The translations under genes and the position numbers were made by a program. Below the pieces are notes generated by a model that ran no database searches, was not told where the DNA came from, and saw only the letters and a list, made by a program, of their open reading frames with translations. From CAVSIP01 sp963728075 (lineage in GTDB: Bacteria > Actinomycetota > Actinomycetes > JAFAQI01 > DASSKL01), in NCBI GenBank assembly GCA_963728075.1, contig CAVSIP010000003.1:558001-622000 (forward strand): DNA of 64,000 bases. Reading direction: 5' to 3'. This document shows positions 1 through 9,392 of the stretch, piece by piece; the stretch's first letter is position 1; each line of letters starts with the position of its first letter.

Positions 1-951
1 CACCGACCCGGCGAGGTCGAGGGCGGCCCGCGCCATCGCCGCGGTCGCGTCGAGGTCGGACATCATCAGCGGGACGGCCCGGGCCGGCAGCCCCTCCTCG
101 GACAGCGCGTCGGCGGCGTCCTTGTCGGTCTCGTCCACCAGCCAGCCGTCGAGCAGCCCCCCGTCCGCGCGGTTGCCGTAGTGGCGCGCCACTGCCGCTG
201 CCGTCGTCTCGACGCCGATGGCGGCCAGGCAGGCGTCGGCCATGCCGCGTACGGGCGCGCCGCCGACGATGGGGGACAGGCCGACGACCGGTGCGCCCGT
301 GGAGCGCAGTGCCTCCCGCACGCCCGGCACGGTGAGGATCGTCCCGACCGACACCACGGGGTTGCTCGGCGGCAGCAGCACGACGTCGGCCTCCGTGAGG
401 GCCTCGCGCACCCCTGGGGCCGGGCGCGCGTCCTCGGCGCCGGTGAGCGTGATCTGCGCAGCCGGCTCCTCGGCGTGCAGGCGCACCCACCACTCCTGGA
501 AGTGCACGGTGCGCCCGTCCCGCAGGCGGACGTGCGTCTCCACCGGGTCGTCGGTCATCGGCAGCAGCCGTACGCCGGGCTGCCAGCGCTCGCACAGCCG
601 GCGGGTGACCTCGGACAGCGGGACCCCGGCGCGCAGCAGGTCGGTGCGGACCAGGTGAGTGGCGAGGTCGCGGTCGCCGAGGCCGAACCACGCCGGCCCG
701 GCGCCGTACGCCGCGAGCTCCTCCTTCACCCGCCACGTCTCGCCCTCCCGGCCCCACCCCCGCTCGGCGGAGATGCCGCCGCCGAGGGTGTACATGACCG
801 TGTCGAGGTCCGGGCAGATGCGCAGGCCCAGCAGCGTCATGTCGTCACCGGTGTTGCCCACGACGGTGACGGTGTCGCGCCCCACCACCTCGCGCAGGCC
901 GAGCAGGAAGCGGGCACCACCGATGCCACCGGCGAGGACGGTCACGCGCAC
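1..951 (-). CDS. cofD: 2-phospho-L-lactate transferase CofD/FbiA (3' end cut by window edge)
   Basis: FbiA/CofD forms the phosphodiester of the F420 precursor by joining Fo to a phosphoenolpyruvate- or lactate-derived nucleotide; it acts in the cytosol directly after FbiC. The reading frame stays open from a GTG at 951 to base 1 (317 codons). The start MRVTVLAGGIGGARFLLGL is the family's glycine-rich opening, GNTGDD follows at residues 32-37, and PPSNPVVSVGTI lies further in. The family is about 320-330 residues, so only the last few residues are missing on the left. A second in-frame GTG at 945 is possible. The gene is divergent from fbiC, sharing a 62-base intergenic region. Identification is secure; the exact start is less so. 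Confidence 0.93.
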   Translation of the reverse strand, partial: MRVTVLAGGIGGARFLLGLREVVGRDTVTVVGNTGDDMTLLGLRICPDLDTVMYTLGGGISAERGWGREGETWRVKEELAAYGAGPAWFGLGDRDLATHLVRTDLLRAGVPLSEVTRRLCERWQPGVRLLPMTDDPVETHVRLRDGRTVHFQEWWVRLHAEEPAAQITLTGAEDARPAPGVREALTEADVVLLPPSNPVVSVGTILTVPGVREALRSTGAPVVGLSPIVGGAPVRGMADACLAAIGVETTAAAVARHYGNRADGGLLDGWLVDETDKDAADALSEEGLPARAVPLMMSDLDATAAMARAALDLAGSV

Positions 952-1000
952 GGGCGCCAGGTGTCGCAGCCGCGGCCGGAGCCACTTGCGCGGGCGGTCG

Positions 1001-1006
1001 TAGGGT
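1001..1006 (+). promoter_or_regulatory. -10 box TAGGGT of leaderless fbiC
   Basis: TAGGGT is followed by 7 nt and then the GTG at 1014. No Shine-Dalgarno sequence fits that start, and the spacing places transcription initiation at or next to the start codon. The same layout recurs at many genes in this window. Confidence 0.55.
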
Positions 1007-1013
1007 GGCGCCC

Positions 1014-3537
1014 GTGGAGCAGCCGACCCCCAGCGCCCTGCGCCGGGCCCTCGCCCGCGTACGCGACGGCAAGCCGCTCGACGCCGTCGAGGCGGAGGTG
1101 CTGCTGCACGCGCGGGGGGACGACCTGACGGCACTGTGCGGGAGCGCGGCGCGGGTACGCGACGCGGGTCTCGAGGCGGCGGGCCGCCCGGGCGTCGTCA
1201 CCTATCAGCCGGAAGGTGTTCATCCCGCTCACCCGGCTGTGCCGCGACCGCTGCCACTACTGCACGTTCGCCACCACCCCGGGCCGGCTGCCCGCGCCGT
1301 ACCTGTCGCCCGGACGAGGTGCTCGCGATCGCCGCACAGGGGGCTGCGCTGGGCTGCAAGGAGGCGCTGTTCACGCTCGGCGACCGGCCGGAGGAGCGCT
1401 GGCCCGCCGCCCGTGCGTGGCTGGACGCCGCGGGCTACGACAGCACGCTGGACTACGTCCGGGCGATGGCGGTCCGGGTGCTGGAGGAGACCGGCCTGCT
1501 GCCGCACCTGAACCCCGGTGTCATGTCCTGGCAGGAGCTGCAGCGGCTCAAGCCGGTCGCGCCGTCGATGGGCATGATGCTCGAGACGACGGCCGACGCT
1601 GCCCGCGGCACCGCGGCAGCCCGGACAAGGTGCCGGCCGTACGGCTGCGGGTGCTGGAGGACGCGGGCCGGTCCAACGTGCCCTTCACCACCGGCATCCT
1701 CGTCGGCATCGGCGAGACCTACGCGGAGCGCGTCGACTCCCTGTTCGCGATCCGCAAGGTGGCCCGGGCGTACGAGGGCGTGCAGGAGGTCATCGTCCAG
1801 AACTTCCGGGCCAAGGACGACACCGCGATGCGGGACGCCCCGGACGTCGGCCTGGAGGAGTACCTCGCGTCGATCGCGGTGGCCCGTCTCCTGCTCGGCC
1901 CGCGGATGCGCGTGCAGGCGCCGCCGAACCTCGTGGACCTCGGCGAGTGCGCGCGGCTGCTCGCCGCGGGCGTGGACGACTGGGGCGGGGTGTCGCCCCT
2001 GACGCCCGACCACGTCAACCCGGAGCGGCCGTGGCCGCACCTCGACGACCTGGCTGCCGCCACCGAGGCGGCCGGCTTCACGCTGCGGGAGCGGCTGACC
2101 GCCCACCCGCCGTACCTCGCCGAGCCCTGGCTCGACCCGCGCCTGCGCCCGCACGTCGAGGCGCTCGCCGGGCCGGACGGGCTCGCGGTCGAGGGCCGCT
2201 GCCCGCAGGGCCGGCCCTGGCAGGAACCGGACGGCGGCTGGGCGAGCGCCGGCCGGGTGGACCTCGACACGGCGATCGACGCGGAGGGCCGGCGGACCGA
2301 CCGGCGCAGCGACTTCGACGCCGCGTACGGCGACTGGGACAGCGTGCGCGAGCAGGTCGCGGCGTCCCGTACGGCGCCCGCCCGGCTGTCCGGGGACGTC
2401 TCGGCCGCGCTGCGGGCCGCGGAGCGCGACCCGGCCGGCCTGTCCGACGACCACGCCCTCGCGCTCATGACCGCCACCGGCTCCGACCTGGACGCGGTCG
2501 CCACGCTCGCCGACGCCCTGCGCCGGGACGCGGTCGGCGACGACGTGACGTACGTCGTGAACCGCAACATCAACTTCACCAACGTCTGCTACACCGGCTG
2601 CCGGTTCTGCGCGTTCGCGCAACGGCGCACGGACGCGGACGCCTACACCCTGTCGGTGGACGAGGTGGCCGACCGGGCCGAGCAGGCCTGGAGCGTCGGG
2701 GCCACCGAGGTGTGCATGCAGGGCGGCATCCACCCCGACCTGCCGGGGACCGCGTACTTCGACATCGCGCGGGCCGTGAAGGCCCGGGTGCCGCAGATGC
2801 ACGTGCACGCGTACAGCCCGATGGAGGTCGTCAACGGCGCCGCCCGCACGGGCCGGTCCATCGCCGACTGGCTCGCCGCGGCGAAGGAGGCGGGCGTCGA
2901 CTCGCTGCCGGGCACGGCGGCAGAGATCCTCGACGACGACGTGCGGTGGGTGCTGACCAAGGGCAAGCTCCCGGCCGACACCTGGGTCGAGGTGGTCACC
3001 ACCGCGCACCGGCTGGGCATCCCGACGACCGCGACGATGATGTACGGCCACGTCGACACGCCCGCCCACTGGGTGGCGCACCTCAAGCTGCTGGCGCGGA
3101 TCCAGGCCGACACCGGGGGTTTCACCGAGTTCGTCCCGCTGCCGTTCGTGCACCACAACGCGCCGCTGTACCTCGCCGGCGTCGCCCGCCCCGGCCCCAC
3201 GCCGGAGGAGAACCGGGCCGTGCACGCGATGGCGCGCATCCTCCTGCACGGCCGCATCGCCAACATCCAGTGCTCCTGGGTCAAGCTCGGGGTGGACGGC
3301 TGCGCGGACGTCCTGCGCGGCGGTGCCAACGACCTCGGCGGGACGCTCATGGAGGAGACCATCAGCCGGATGGCCGGCAGCGAGCACGGCAGCCGCAAGT
3401 CGGTCGCCGAGCTCGAGGCGGTGGCGGCGGCCGCGGGCCGGCCACCCCGTCAGCGGACCACGGCGTACGGCCCGGTGCCGGCGGAGCGGCTCGCGGCCGC
3501 CCGGACGGAACGGACGCCGCTCCCGGTCGTGTCCTGA
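1014..3537 (+). CDS. fbiC: 7,8-didemethyl-8-hydroxy-5-deazariboflavin (Fo) synthase FbiC, frame interrupted
   Basis: FbiC is the two-domain radical-SAM enzyme that condenses a ribityl-diaminouracil intermediate with tyrosine to make Fo, the F420 chromophore. Both halves are present. The CofG-like half has its 4Fe-4S motif CRDRCHYC near 1237-1260, and the CofH-like half has CYTGCRFC near 2587-2610. The repaired length of about 840 residues fits the family (about 850). The frame is broken three times. An extra base near 1206 interrupts TYSRKVFIP, and an extra C near 1310 interrupts LSPDEVL. About 16 bases are missing near 1600, before GSPDK. From 1622 onward the frame is clean to the TGA. Because both radical-SAM sites and all flanking conserved blocks survive in shifted frames, sequence error is the likeliest cause. 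The start GTG 1014 is chosen for its upstream TAGGGT. Confidence 0.9.
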
Positions 3538-3559
3538 CGACGCGCGGCCTGCGGGCGCG

Positions 3560-3565
3560 TACGCT
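3560..3565 (+). promoter_or_regulatory. -10 box TACGCT of leaderless coiled-coil gene
   Basis: TACGCT sits 8 nt before the GTG at 3574, with no ribosome-binding site between fbiC's stop and this start. Confidence 0.5.
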
Positions 3566-3573
3566 CCGCGATC

Positions 3574-5765
3574 GTGGAGCCGGAGCTGCTGCGGCGCATC
3601 GAGGCGCTCGCGGCCGGTGCCGAGGACGTCGTCGACGACCGCGTCCTGGGGCCGGCCGTGACCGCGCTGCGCGCCGAGCTCGCGGCGCTGCGTGCCGACG
3701 TCGGCTCCGTGCGGGCCGAGCTCGGCGCGCTGCGCAACACCCTCGACGCCGGCACCGGGCGGCTCGCGGGGGGCCTGGCCGGCGCCCGCGCCGAGACGGC
3801 GGGGCTGCTGCGCCGGCACGACGACCTCACGGCGCGCCTCGACGCCGTCGGCGACCGGGTCGACGAGCTGCGCGGAGCCGCACCGGCCATCACCCGGGAG
3901 CTGCGCGAGCTGGCCGAGGCGCTGCCCGGGCGGACGGGGGAGCGGCTGACCGGCGCGCTCGCCGAGCTGACCGACGCGGTCAGCGGCCGGCTCGAGGAGA
4001 CGACGGCGGAGCTGCGCCGGACGCTGTCCGGTGGGCTGGACCGTGCCAGCGCCGCCAACCGCGCCACCGAGGTGGCGCTGGGCGACGCGCGAGGGGCGAT
4101 CGAGGCCCGGATCGCGACGGTCGAGGACGCGGTCGACGGGCTCGCGGAGCGCCTGGAGGCGCTGGCGCGGGACGAGGCCGGTGAGCTGTCCGAGCGGCTC
4201 GCCGAGCTCACCGCCGCGGTGGCCGATACCGGTCTCGGCGAGCAGCGCACCTCCGGCGCGGTGGAGCAGCTCACCGGCGAGGTGCACGAGGCGCTGGTCG
4301 ACCTCGGGGGCGCGGTGGACCGCAGCCTGTCCTCGCTCGGGGAGTCGCTGGCCGGCGCGGTGAGCGAGACGCGCGAGTCCGAGCGCCGGCACCTCGATGC
4401 GACCGTCGCCGACCTGCGGCAGGTGCTCGAGTCCGCGCTGCGGCGGATCGAGGAGCGGCTGGGCCGGTCCGCCGACGCGACCGCTTCCGGCCTCGCTGAC
4501 ACCTCGGGCGTGCTGCAGTCGCTGCAGGAGTCGCTGGAGAGCCGGCTGGCGGAGGTCCGTGGCGTGCTCGGCAGCGGGCTGCTGGAGGCGCGGTCGCAGC
4601 TCGTGGACGAGCTGACCGGCTCCATCGGCCGGCTCGAGGAGGCGAACCGCGCGACCCGTGACAGCGTCGAGGGCGAGGTGTCCGCGCTGCGCGTGGACAT
4701 GGCCGATGCCCTGGAGGAGGTCCGGGAGGGCGTCGCTCGACAGCTGGACCAGACGGTGACCGCGGTCGACCAGATCCTCGGCGACCAGACCGAGGAGGTG
4801 GCGCACGTCACCGCCGGTCTGCGCGACGTCGTGCTCGACCGCCTCGCCGAGCTGCGCACCTCCACCGACACCCGCCTGGACACGCTCGCGGCGGAGGTGG
4901 CCGGGGCCGGCCGCGAGTCCGACGACCTGGCCGGCCGTGTGGAGCGGATGGAGGGGGCTCTGGCCCGGGTGGCCGAGGCCCTGGAGCGGCTGGGCGGGGA
5001 CTGGACCCGCCGCACCGAGGAGGTCGTGCGGCAGGCCCGTACGGCGGGGCAGGCGGCCACCGCCGACGTCCGCGACCAGCTCGCGGACGTCGCCGGGGCC
5101 CTGCGGTCGGCCTCCGGTGGCCTGGTGGCCGGCACCGAGCGGGTGGCGGCCGCGGGCACCGGGCTGCTGGCGTACCTCGCCGAGCGCGACCGGCTGCTCG
5201 AGGCCGAGCGCGACCGGGTGCTGCACGAGCTGCTCGACGAGTTCGCGCAGGGCCTGTCGGCGAAGGACCGCAAGGCGATGGCCGACCGGCTCGGTGAGGC
5301 GCTCGCCCGCCGGCGGGACGCGCGGGACGCCGAGCGCTGGCGCGGTGCGCAGCAGGGCGCCGTTCCTGCGCCGACCGGCGTACCGCCCGAGCTGGCCACC
5401 TACCTCGACCCGGTCGAGGTCCCGACCGAGGTCGAGGAGCTGCCGGTTCCCGAGCGCGCACCGGCCAGCAAGACCGCGGCCAAGAAGGCGCCGGCGAAGA
5501 AGGCGGCGAAGAAGGCGCGGCGAAGAAGGCGCCGGCGAAGAAGGCGCCGGCGGGCAAGACCGCAAAGAAGGCCCCGGCGAGGCAGGCCCCCGACGAGCGG
5601 GAGCAGCGGCCGGACCGGCGCCGTCCGGGCGGGCGCGCCCGCCTGGAGGCGATGCCGGAGGTGCCGAGCCCGCAGGCGGCCCTGGACGCCGCGACGGGGC
5701 CTCGCGCGGAGCCCGACGAAGATCACGCGCCGCGACCGGATGAGGACGGACCGTCAGCTCTTTAG
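3574..5765 (+). CDS. Large coiled-coil protein with lysine/alanine-rich C-terminal tail (frame slip near the end)
   Basis: I do not recognise a named family. About 550 residues are almost wholly heptad-like, rich in Leu, Ala, Glu and Arg with few prolines, as in long rod or apolipoprotein-like coiled coils. No signal peptide or membrane segment is visible. After a short linker ending near VPEREP-type sequence comes a run of AKKAP/AKKA repeats like the tails of histone H1-like bacterial proteins. A missing C near 5517 (GCGCGGCG where the repeat predicts GCGCCGGCG) throws the raw frame into poly-arginine. Restoring it continues the AKKAPAKK repeats and then an acidic end closing at TAG 5763-5765, about 730 residues. 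It lies between fbiC and whiB and is probably transcribed alone from a leaderless promoter. A role in DNA or cell-pole organisation is only a guess. Confidence 0.7.
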
Positions 5766-5775
5766 CACGAACGGC

Positions 5776-5805
5776 TTGACGGATCGTGTCTGACGCGCGT
5801 GTAAT
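5776..5805 (+). promoter_or_regulatory. Promoter of whiB (TTGACG - 18 bp - TGTAAT)
   Basis: TTGACG at 5776-5781 and TGTAAT at 5800-5805 are 18 bp apart, a good vegetative-type spacing, and whiB starts 74 bases downstream. A direct repeat CGCGTGT occurs at 5796-5802 and 5810-5816, overlapping the -10 box and the expected start point, and could be an activator or repressor site. Confidence 0.5.
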
Positions 5806-5878
5806 TCCACGCGTGTCGTTTCCCTCTGCCCGGAGCAGCCGCCTCGGTCAGGACACGTCGAGCCGCGAGGAGATTGCC

Positions 5879-6157
5879 ATGACCGAGCTGGCTTTCGTGC
5901 TGGGCGACCAGGGCCTTGCCGACAGCGACGTACCCGAGGAGATGTCCTGGCAGGGTGCGGCGCTGTGCGCGCAGACCGACCCGGAGGCCTTCTTCCCCGA
6001 GAAGGGCGGGTCGACCAGGGACGCGAAGAGGGTCTGCGGCCGCTGCGAGGTGCGCGACGCCTGCCTCGAGTACGCGCTGGCCAACGACGAGCGTTTCGGC
6101 ATCTGGGGTGGGCTGTCGGAGCGGGAGCGCCGGCGGCTGAAGAAGCTCGCGATCTGA
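5879..6157 (+). CDS. whiB: WhiB-family iron-sulfur transcriptional regulator (WhiB/WhiB2 type)
   Basis: WhiB proteins bind a 4Fe-4S cluster and act with the principal sigma factor; this subtype controls sporulation septation in Streptomyces and division (WhmD) in mycobacteria. The 92-residue protein has the four cluster cysteines C30, C53, C56 and C62, the invariant turn GIWGG at 74-78, and the terminal basic block ERERRRLKKL. The segment AQTDPEAFFPEKGGSTR is typical of WhiB/WhiB2 rather than of WhiB1, 3 or 7. ATG 5879 is chosen because GAGGAG lies seven bases upstream. An in-frame upstream start at 5786 would add residues not seen in the family. Its place near fbiA, manB and the conserved hypotheticals matches other actinobacteria. 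Confidence 0.95.
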   Translation: MTELAFVLGDQGLADSDVPEEMSWQGAALCAQTDPEAFFPEKGGSTRDAKRVCGRCEVRDACLEYALANDERFGIWGGLSERERRRLKKLAI

Positions 6158-6257
6158 GGGTGTCCGCCCCGGTCGTTCCGGCCCGGCGGGCGGATTCGTC
6201 GGCGTAGGCTGAGCGCACTTCCCGCCAGCTTCCTCACCGTTTGGTGTGCTCCGTCGC

Positions 6258-9200
6258 ATGACTGCTCGTTCCACCCGGCCCGACGGGCGCGTCACCGCCG
6301 TCCTCGTCACTCACGACGGGGCTGCGTGGCTGCCGGAGACCTTGGCCGGCCTGGCGGAGCAGCAGCGCCGGCCCGACGCGGTCGTCGTGGTCGACACGGG
6401 CAGCGTCGACGCCTCCCTCGAGCTGGTGGCCCCGGTCGCGGACCAGCTGGTGACGCTGCCGCGCGAGGCGTCGTACGGGCAGGCCATCCGCGCGGCCCTG
6501 CAGGGGTGTGCCGCGGCCACCGAGGGTGAGTGGCTGTGGCTGCTCCACGACGACTGCGCCCCGGACCCGGGTGCGCTCGCCGCCCTGCTGGAGACCGCGG
6601 CGGAGATGCCGTCGGCGGGGGTGGTCGGGCCGAAGTGCCTGTCGTGGGACGGGCGGCACCTCATCGAGGTGGGCATCACGACGGATGCGACCGGCCGCCG
6701 GGAGACCGGTCTGGAGCGGCACGAGGTCGACCACGGCCAGCACGACGCGGTCCGCGACGTGCTCGCCGTCGGGACCGCCGGTGCGCTCGTCCGGCGCAGC
6801 CTGTTCGAGCGACTGGGCGGGTTCGACCCCGCGTTGCCGACCGCACGGGACGACATCGACTTCGGCTGGCGGGTCAACCGGGCCGGTGCCCGGGTCGTCG
6901 TCGCCCCGCGCGCGGTGGTCAGGCATGCCTCCGCGGGTGCCACGGGCGTGCGGGCACCCGGCGTCCCCGGGCGAGCGCACCGGCTGGAGCGCCGCGCCGC
7001 GCTGTGGACCCTGCTCGTCAACGTGCCGGGTGCCGCGCTCGTGCTGGGGCTGCCGCGGGTGGTGGTGGGCACGCTGCTTCGGGCCCTCGGCCTGCTGCTG
7101 GCCCGCCGGTCCGGTGACGCGCTGGACGAGCTGGCGGCGCTCGGCTGGGTGCTGCGCCGCCCGGCCACGCTGCGGGCCGCCCGGCGCGCCCGCCGGGCGA
7201 CCGCCGAGGTGCCCCATGCGGGGGTGCGGCCGCTGCTCGCGGGACCGTCGGCCCGGCTGCGCTCGTACCGGGAGGCCGTCTCCGGCCTGGCCAGGCGCAG
7301 CGTGGCACCCGACCTGCCGCGCCAGCGCCGCGCCGTCCCCGTCGAGAGCGGTCCGGTCGCGGAGGAGGCCGAGGACTACGACACCCGTGGCGACGGTCTG
7401 GTCCGCTACCTGCTCACCCGGCCGCCGGTCGTGCTCGTCGTCGCTCTCGCCGTCGTCTCCCTGCTGGCGTTCCGCCACCTGCTCGGCGGCACCGTCTGGG
7501 GCGGCACGCTGCTGCCGCCGCCGGCCGGGGCGGCGGACCTGTGGCACACGTACACGAGTGGCTGGCACCCCGTGTCGACCGGCAGCGCCGCGACGGCGCC
7601 GCCGTCGCTGGCGCTGCTCGCGCTGCTGTCGACCGTCCTGCTCGGCAAGCCGTGGCTGGCCGTCGAGGTCCTGCTCGTCGGGGCCGTACCGCTGGCCGGA
7701 CTGACCGCGTACCTCGCGGCGGGTGCGCTGACCCGCGACCGGCGGGTTCGGCTGTGGGCGGGTGCCGGGTACGCGCTGCTGCCTGCGCTGTCCGCGGCCC
7801 TCGCGACGGGTCGCGTCGACGTCGCGGTCGCGGTGGCGCTGCTGCCGACCCTGGCCGCCGCGATCACCTGGACGCTGCGGCGCGAGCCGGCCGGACGGGG
7901 CCGGCACGCGCCGGCCGCCACCGGGCTGCTGCTGACGGTGGTGGTGGCCTTCGTCCCGGTGACCTGGTTGGTGGCCGCTGCTGCGCTGGTCGTCGGCACG
8001 GCGGTGGCGCGGATCCCGCGCCGGCTGTTGTCCGCGGTCGTGGTGCTGGCCGTGCCCGCGCTGCTCCTGCTGCCCTGGTCCGCCGACGTGGCCCGGCACC
8101 CCGCGCTGCTGCTCGGAGGTCTCGGGCGACCGCTCGACGCGACCGCGGCTCCCGCGCACGCCTTCCTGCTGGCCAGCCCCGGTGGGCCCGGTACGCCCTG
8201 GCCGTGGCTTGCGTTGCCGCTCGTCCTGGCGGCGCTCGTCGCCGTGTCCCGCCTCGGCCGCAGTGGGCCGGCCCTGGCCGCCTGGGTCCTGGTGCTGGCC
8301 GGCGTCGGGCTGGGCCTGGGCCTGCAGTCGCAGGTCCTGGTGACCCCGTGGGGGGAGCGGACCGTCGCGTGGCCGGGTATCGCCGCGGCGCTGGCCGGGC
8401 TCGGTCTCGTCCTCGGCGTGGTCGTCGCGGCGGACGGCGCGCGCGAGGCACTCGTCCGCCGCAACTTCGGCTGGCGGCAGCCGGCTGCGGCGCTGCTGGC
8501 GCTGACCGTCGGTGCCGCCCCGCTGGCCATGGCCGGGTCGTGGGTGGTGCGTGGTGCCGGCGACCCGCTCCACGGCGATGCCGCCCCGGTCGCGCCTGCG
8601 TTCGTGGCCGCGGACCTCGCGAGTGCCGACCAGCCCCGACTGCTCATGCTGCGCGGGTCGGGCATCGGCGTGGACTACCTGCTCGAGCGCGGTGCCGACG
8701 GACCGCGCCTCGGCGACGTCGACCTCGCGCGGTCGGGCGTCGCGCGGAGCCGGCTCACCGCGCTGGTGCGCCGGCTCGTGGCCGGCTCCGGCGAGGACGT
8801 CGCGGCCGGGCTCGCCACGTTCGGGGTCCGGTACGTCATCGCCCGCGACCTGGCGCCCGCGATCTCCGCCCGGCTCGACGCGACCGACGGGCTGTCCCGG
8901 CGACCTTCCGACGTGGTGGGGCTGTGGCGCGTGACGGCACCGGCCGCCCGGCTGGCGCTGCGCGACCCGGCGGCGGCGCAGGTGGCCCTGGCGGGGCGCA
9001 CGCCGAGCGCCGTGGCCACGCCGCTGCCCTCCGGGCCGGTCACCGCCCGGACGCGCGTGCCGGCCGGCAGTGCCGGCCGGCTGGTGGTGCTCGCGGAGCC
9101 CGCCGACGGGCGCTGGACCGCCACGCTCGACGGCGTACGGCTGCCGGGCCGTACGGCGTACGGATGGGCCCAGGCGTTCGAGCTGCCGCCGTCCGGCGGC

Positions 9201-9392
9201 GAGCTGCGGCTCGCCCGGGACGAGGGCCACCGGGCACTGTGGCTGTGGCTGCAGGCCGGGCTCACCCTGCTCGTCGTCGTGCTGGCGGTCCCGGCGCCGT
9301 CCCGCCGCGGCGAGCCGGTCCGCGGAACTGACCCCGGGCAGCAGCCCGAGCCGCAGGACGCGCCTCCCGTGCTGACGGGGGGTGGCGCGTGA
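6258..9392 (+). CDS. Family 2 glycosyltransferase with large multi-pass membrane domain
   Basis: This protein of about 1044 residues has an N-terminal GT-A fold: VTAVLVTHDGAAWLPETL opens it, LLHDDCAPDPG near residue 95 is the nucleotide-sugar/metal DxD-type site, and RDDIDFGWR follows. A hydrophobic pair lies around residues 250-285. About ten predicted membrane helices span roughly 390-740, and a soluble, probably extracytoplasmic, C-terminal domain and a last helix near 1000 follow. It probably moves a sugar onto a lipid-linked or envelope glycan. A gene of this type occupies the same place near whiB in Streptomyces. ATG 6258 is preferred over the in-frame GTG at 6246; a TAGGCT -10 box lies at 6205-6210. 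Its stop overlaps the next start by four bases, so the two are translationally coupled. The acceptor is unknown. Confidence 0.85.
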   Translation: MTARSTRPDGRVTAVLVTHDGAAWLPETLAGLAEQQRRPDAVVVVDTGSVDASLELVAPVADQLVTLPREASYGQAIRAALQGCAAATEGEWLWLLHDDCAPDPGALAALLETAAEMPSAGVVGPKCLSWDGRHLIEVGITTDATGRRETGLERHEVDHGQHDAVRDVLAVGTAGALVRRSLFERLGGFDPALPTARDDIDFGWRVNRAGARVVVAPRAVVRHASAGATGVRAPGVPGRAHRLERRAALWTLLVNVPGAALVLGLPRVVVGTLLRALGLLLARRSGDALDELAALGWVLRRPATLRAARRARRATAEVPHAGVRPLLAGPSARLRSYREAVSGLARRSVAPDLPRQRRAVPVESGPVAEEAEDYDTRGDGLVRYLLTRPPVVLVVALAVVSLLAFRHLLGGTVWGGTLLPPPAGAADLWHTYTSGWHPVSTGSAATAPPSLALLALLSTVLLGKPWLAVEVLLVGAVPLAGLTAYLAAGALTRDRRVRLWAGAGYALLPALSAALATGRVDVAVAVALLPTLAAAITWTLRREPAGRGRHAPAATGLLLTVVVAFVPVTWLVAAAALVVGTAVARIPRRLLSAVVVLAVPALLLLPWSADVARHPALLLGGLGRPLDATAAPAHAFLLASPGGPGTPWPWLALPLVLAALVAVSRLGRSGPALAAWVLVLAGVGLGLGLQSQVLVTPWGERTVAWPGIAAALAGLGLVLGVVVAADGAREALVRRNFGWRQPAAALLALTVGAAPLAMAGSWVVRGAGDPLHGDAAPVAPAFVAADLASADQPRLLMLRGSGIGVDYLLERGADGPRLGDVDLARSGVARSRLTALVRRLVAGSGEDVAAGLATFGVRYVIARDLAPAISARLDATDGLSRRPSDVVGLWRVTAPAARLALRDPAAAQVALAGRTPSAVATPLPSGPVTARTRVPAGSAGRLVVLAEPADGRWTATLDGVRLPGRTAYGWAQAFELPPSGGELRLARDEGHRALWLWLQAGLTLLVVVLAVPAPSRRGEPVRGTDPGQQPEPQDAPPVLTGGGA

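Noticed and set aside
1453..5565. A 1370-residue open frame on the minus strand opposite fbiC and the coiled-coil gene
   Set aside because: It is a GC-driven shadow with low-complexity Arg/Gly/Ala/Pro composition and no domain, opposite well-identified genes. The similar long antisense frames at 6234-9230, 19488-22211, 29318-32281 and 54542-56473 are rejected for the same reason.
5518..5565. Poly-arginine tract at the end of the coiled-coil gene
   Set aside because: It appears only after a one-base slip; the correct frame continues the AKKAP repeats.
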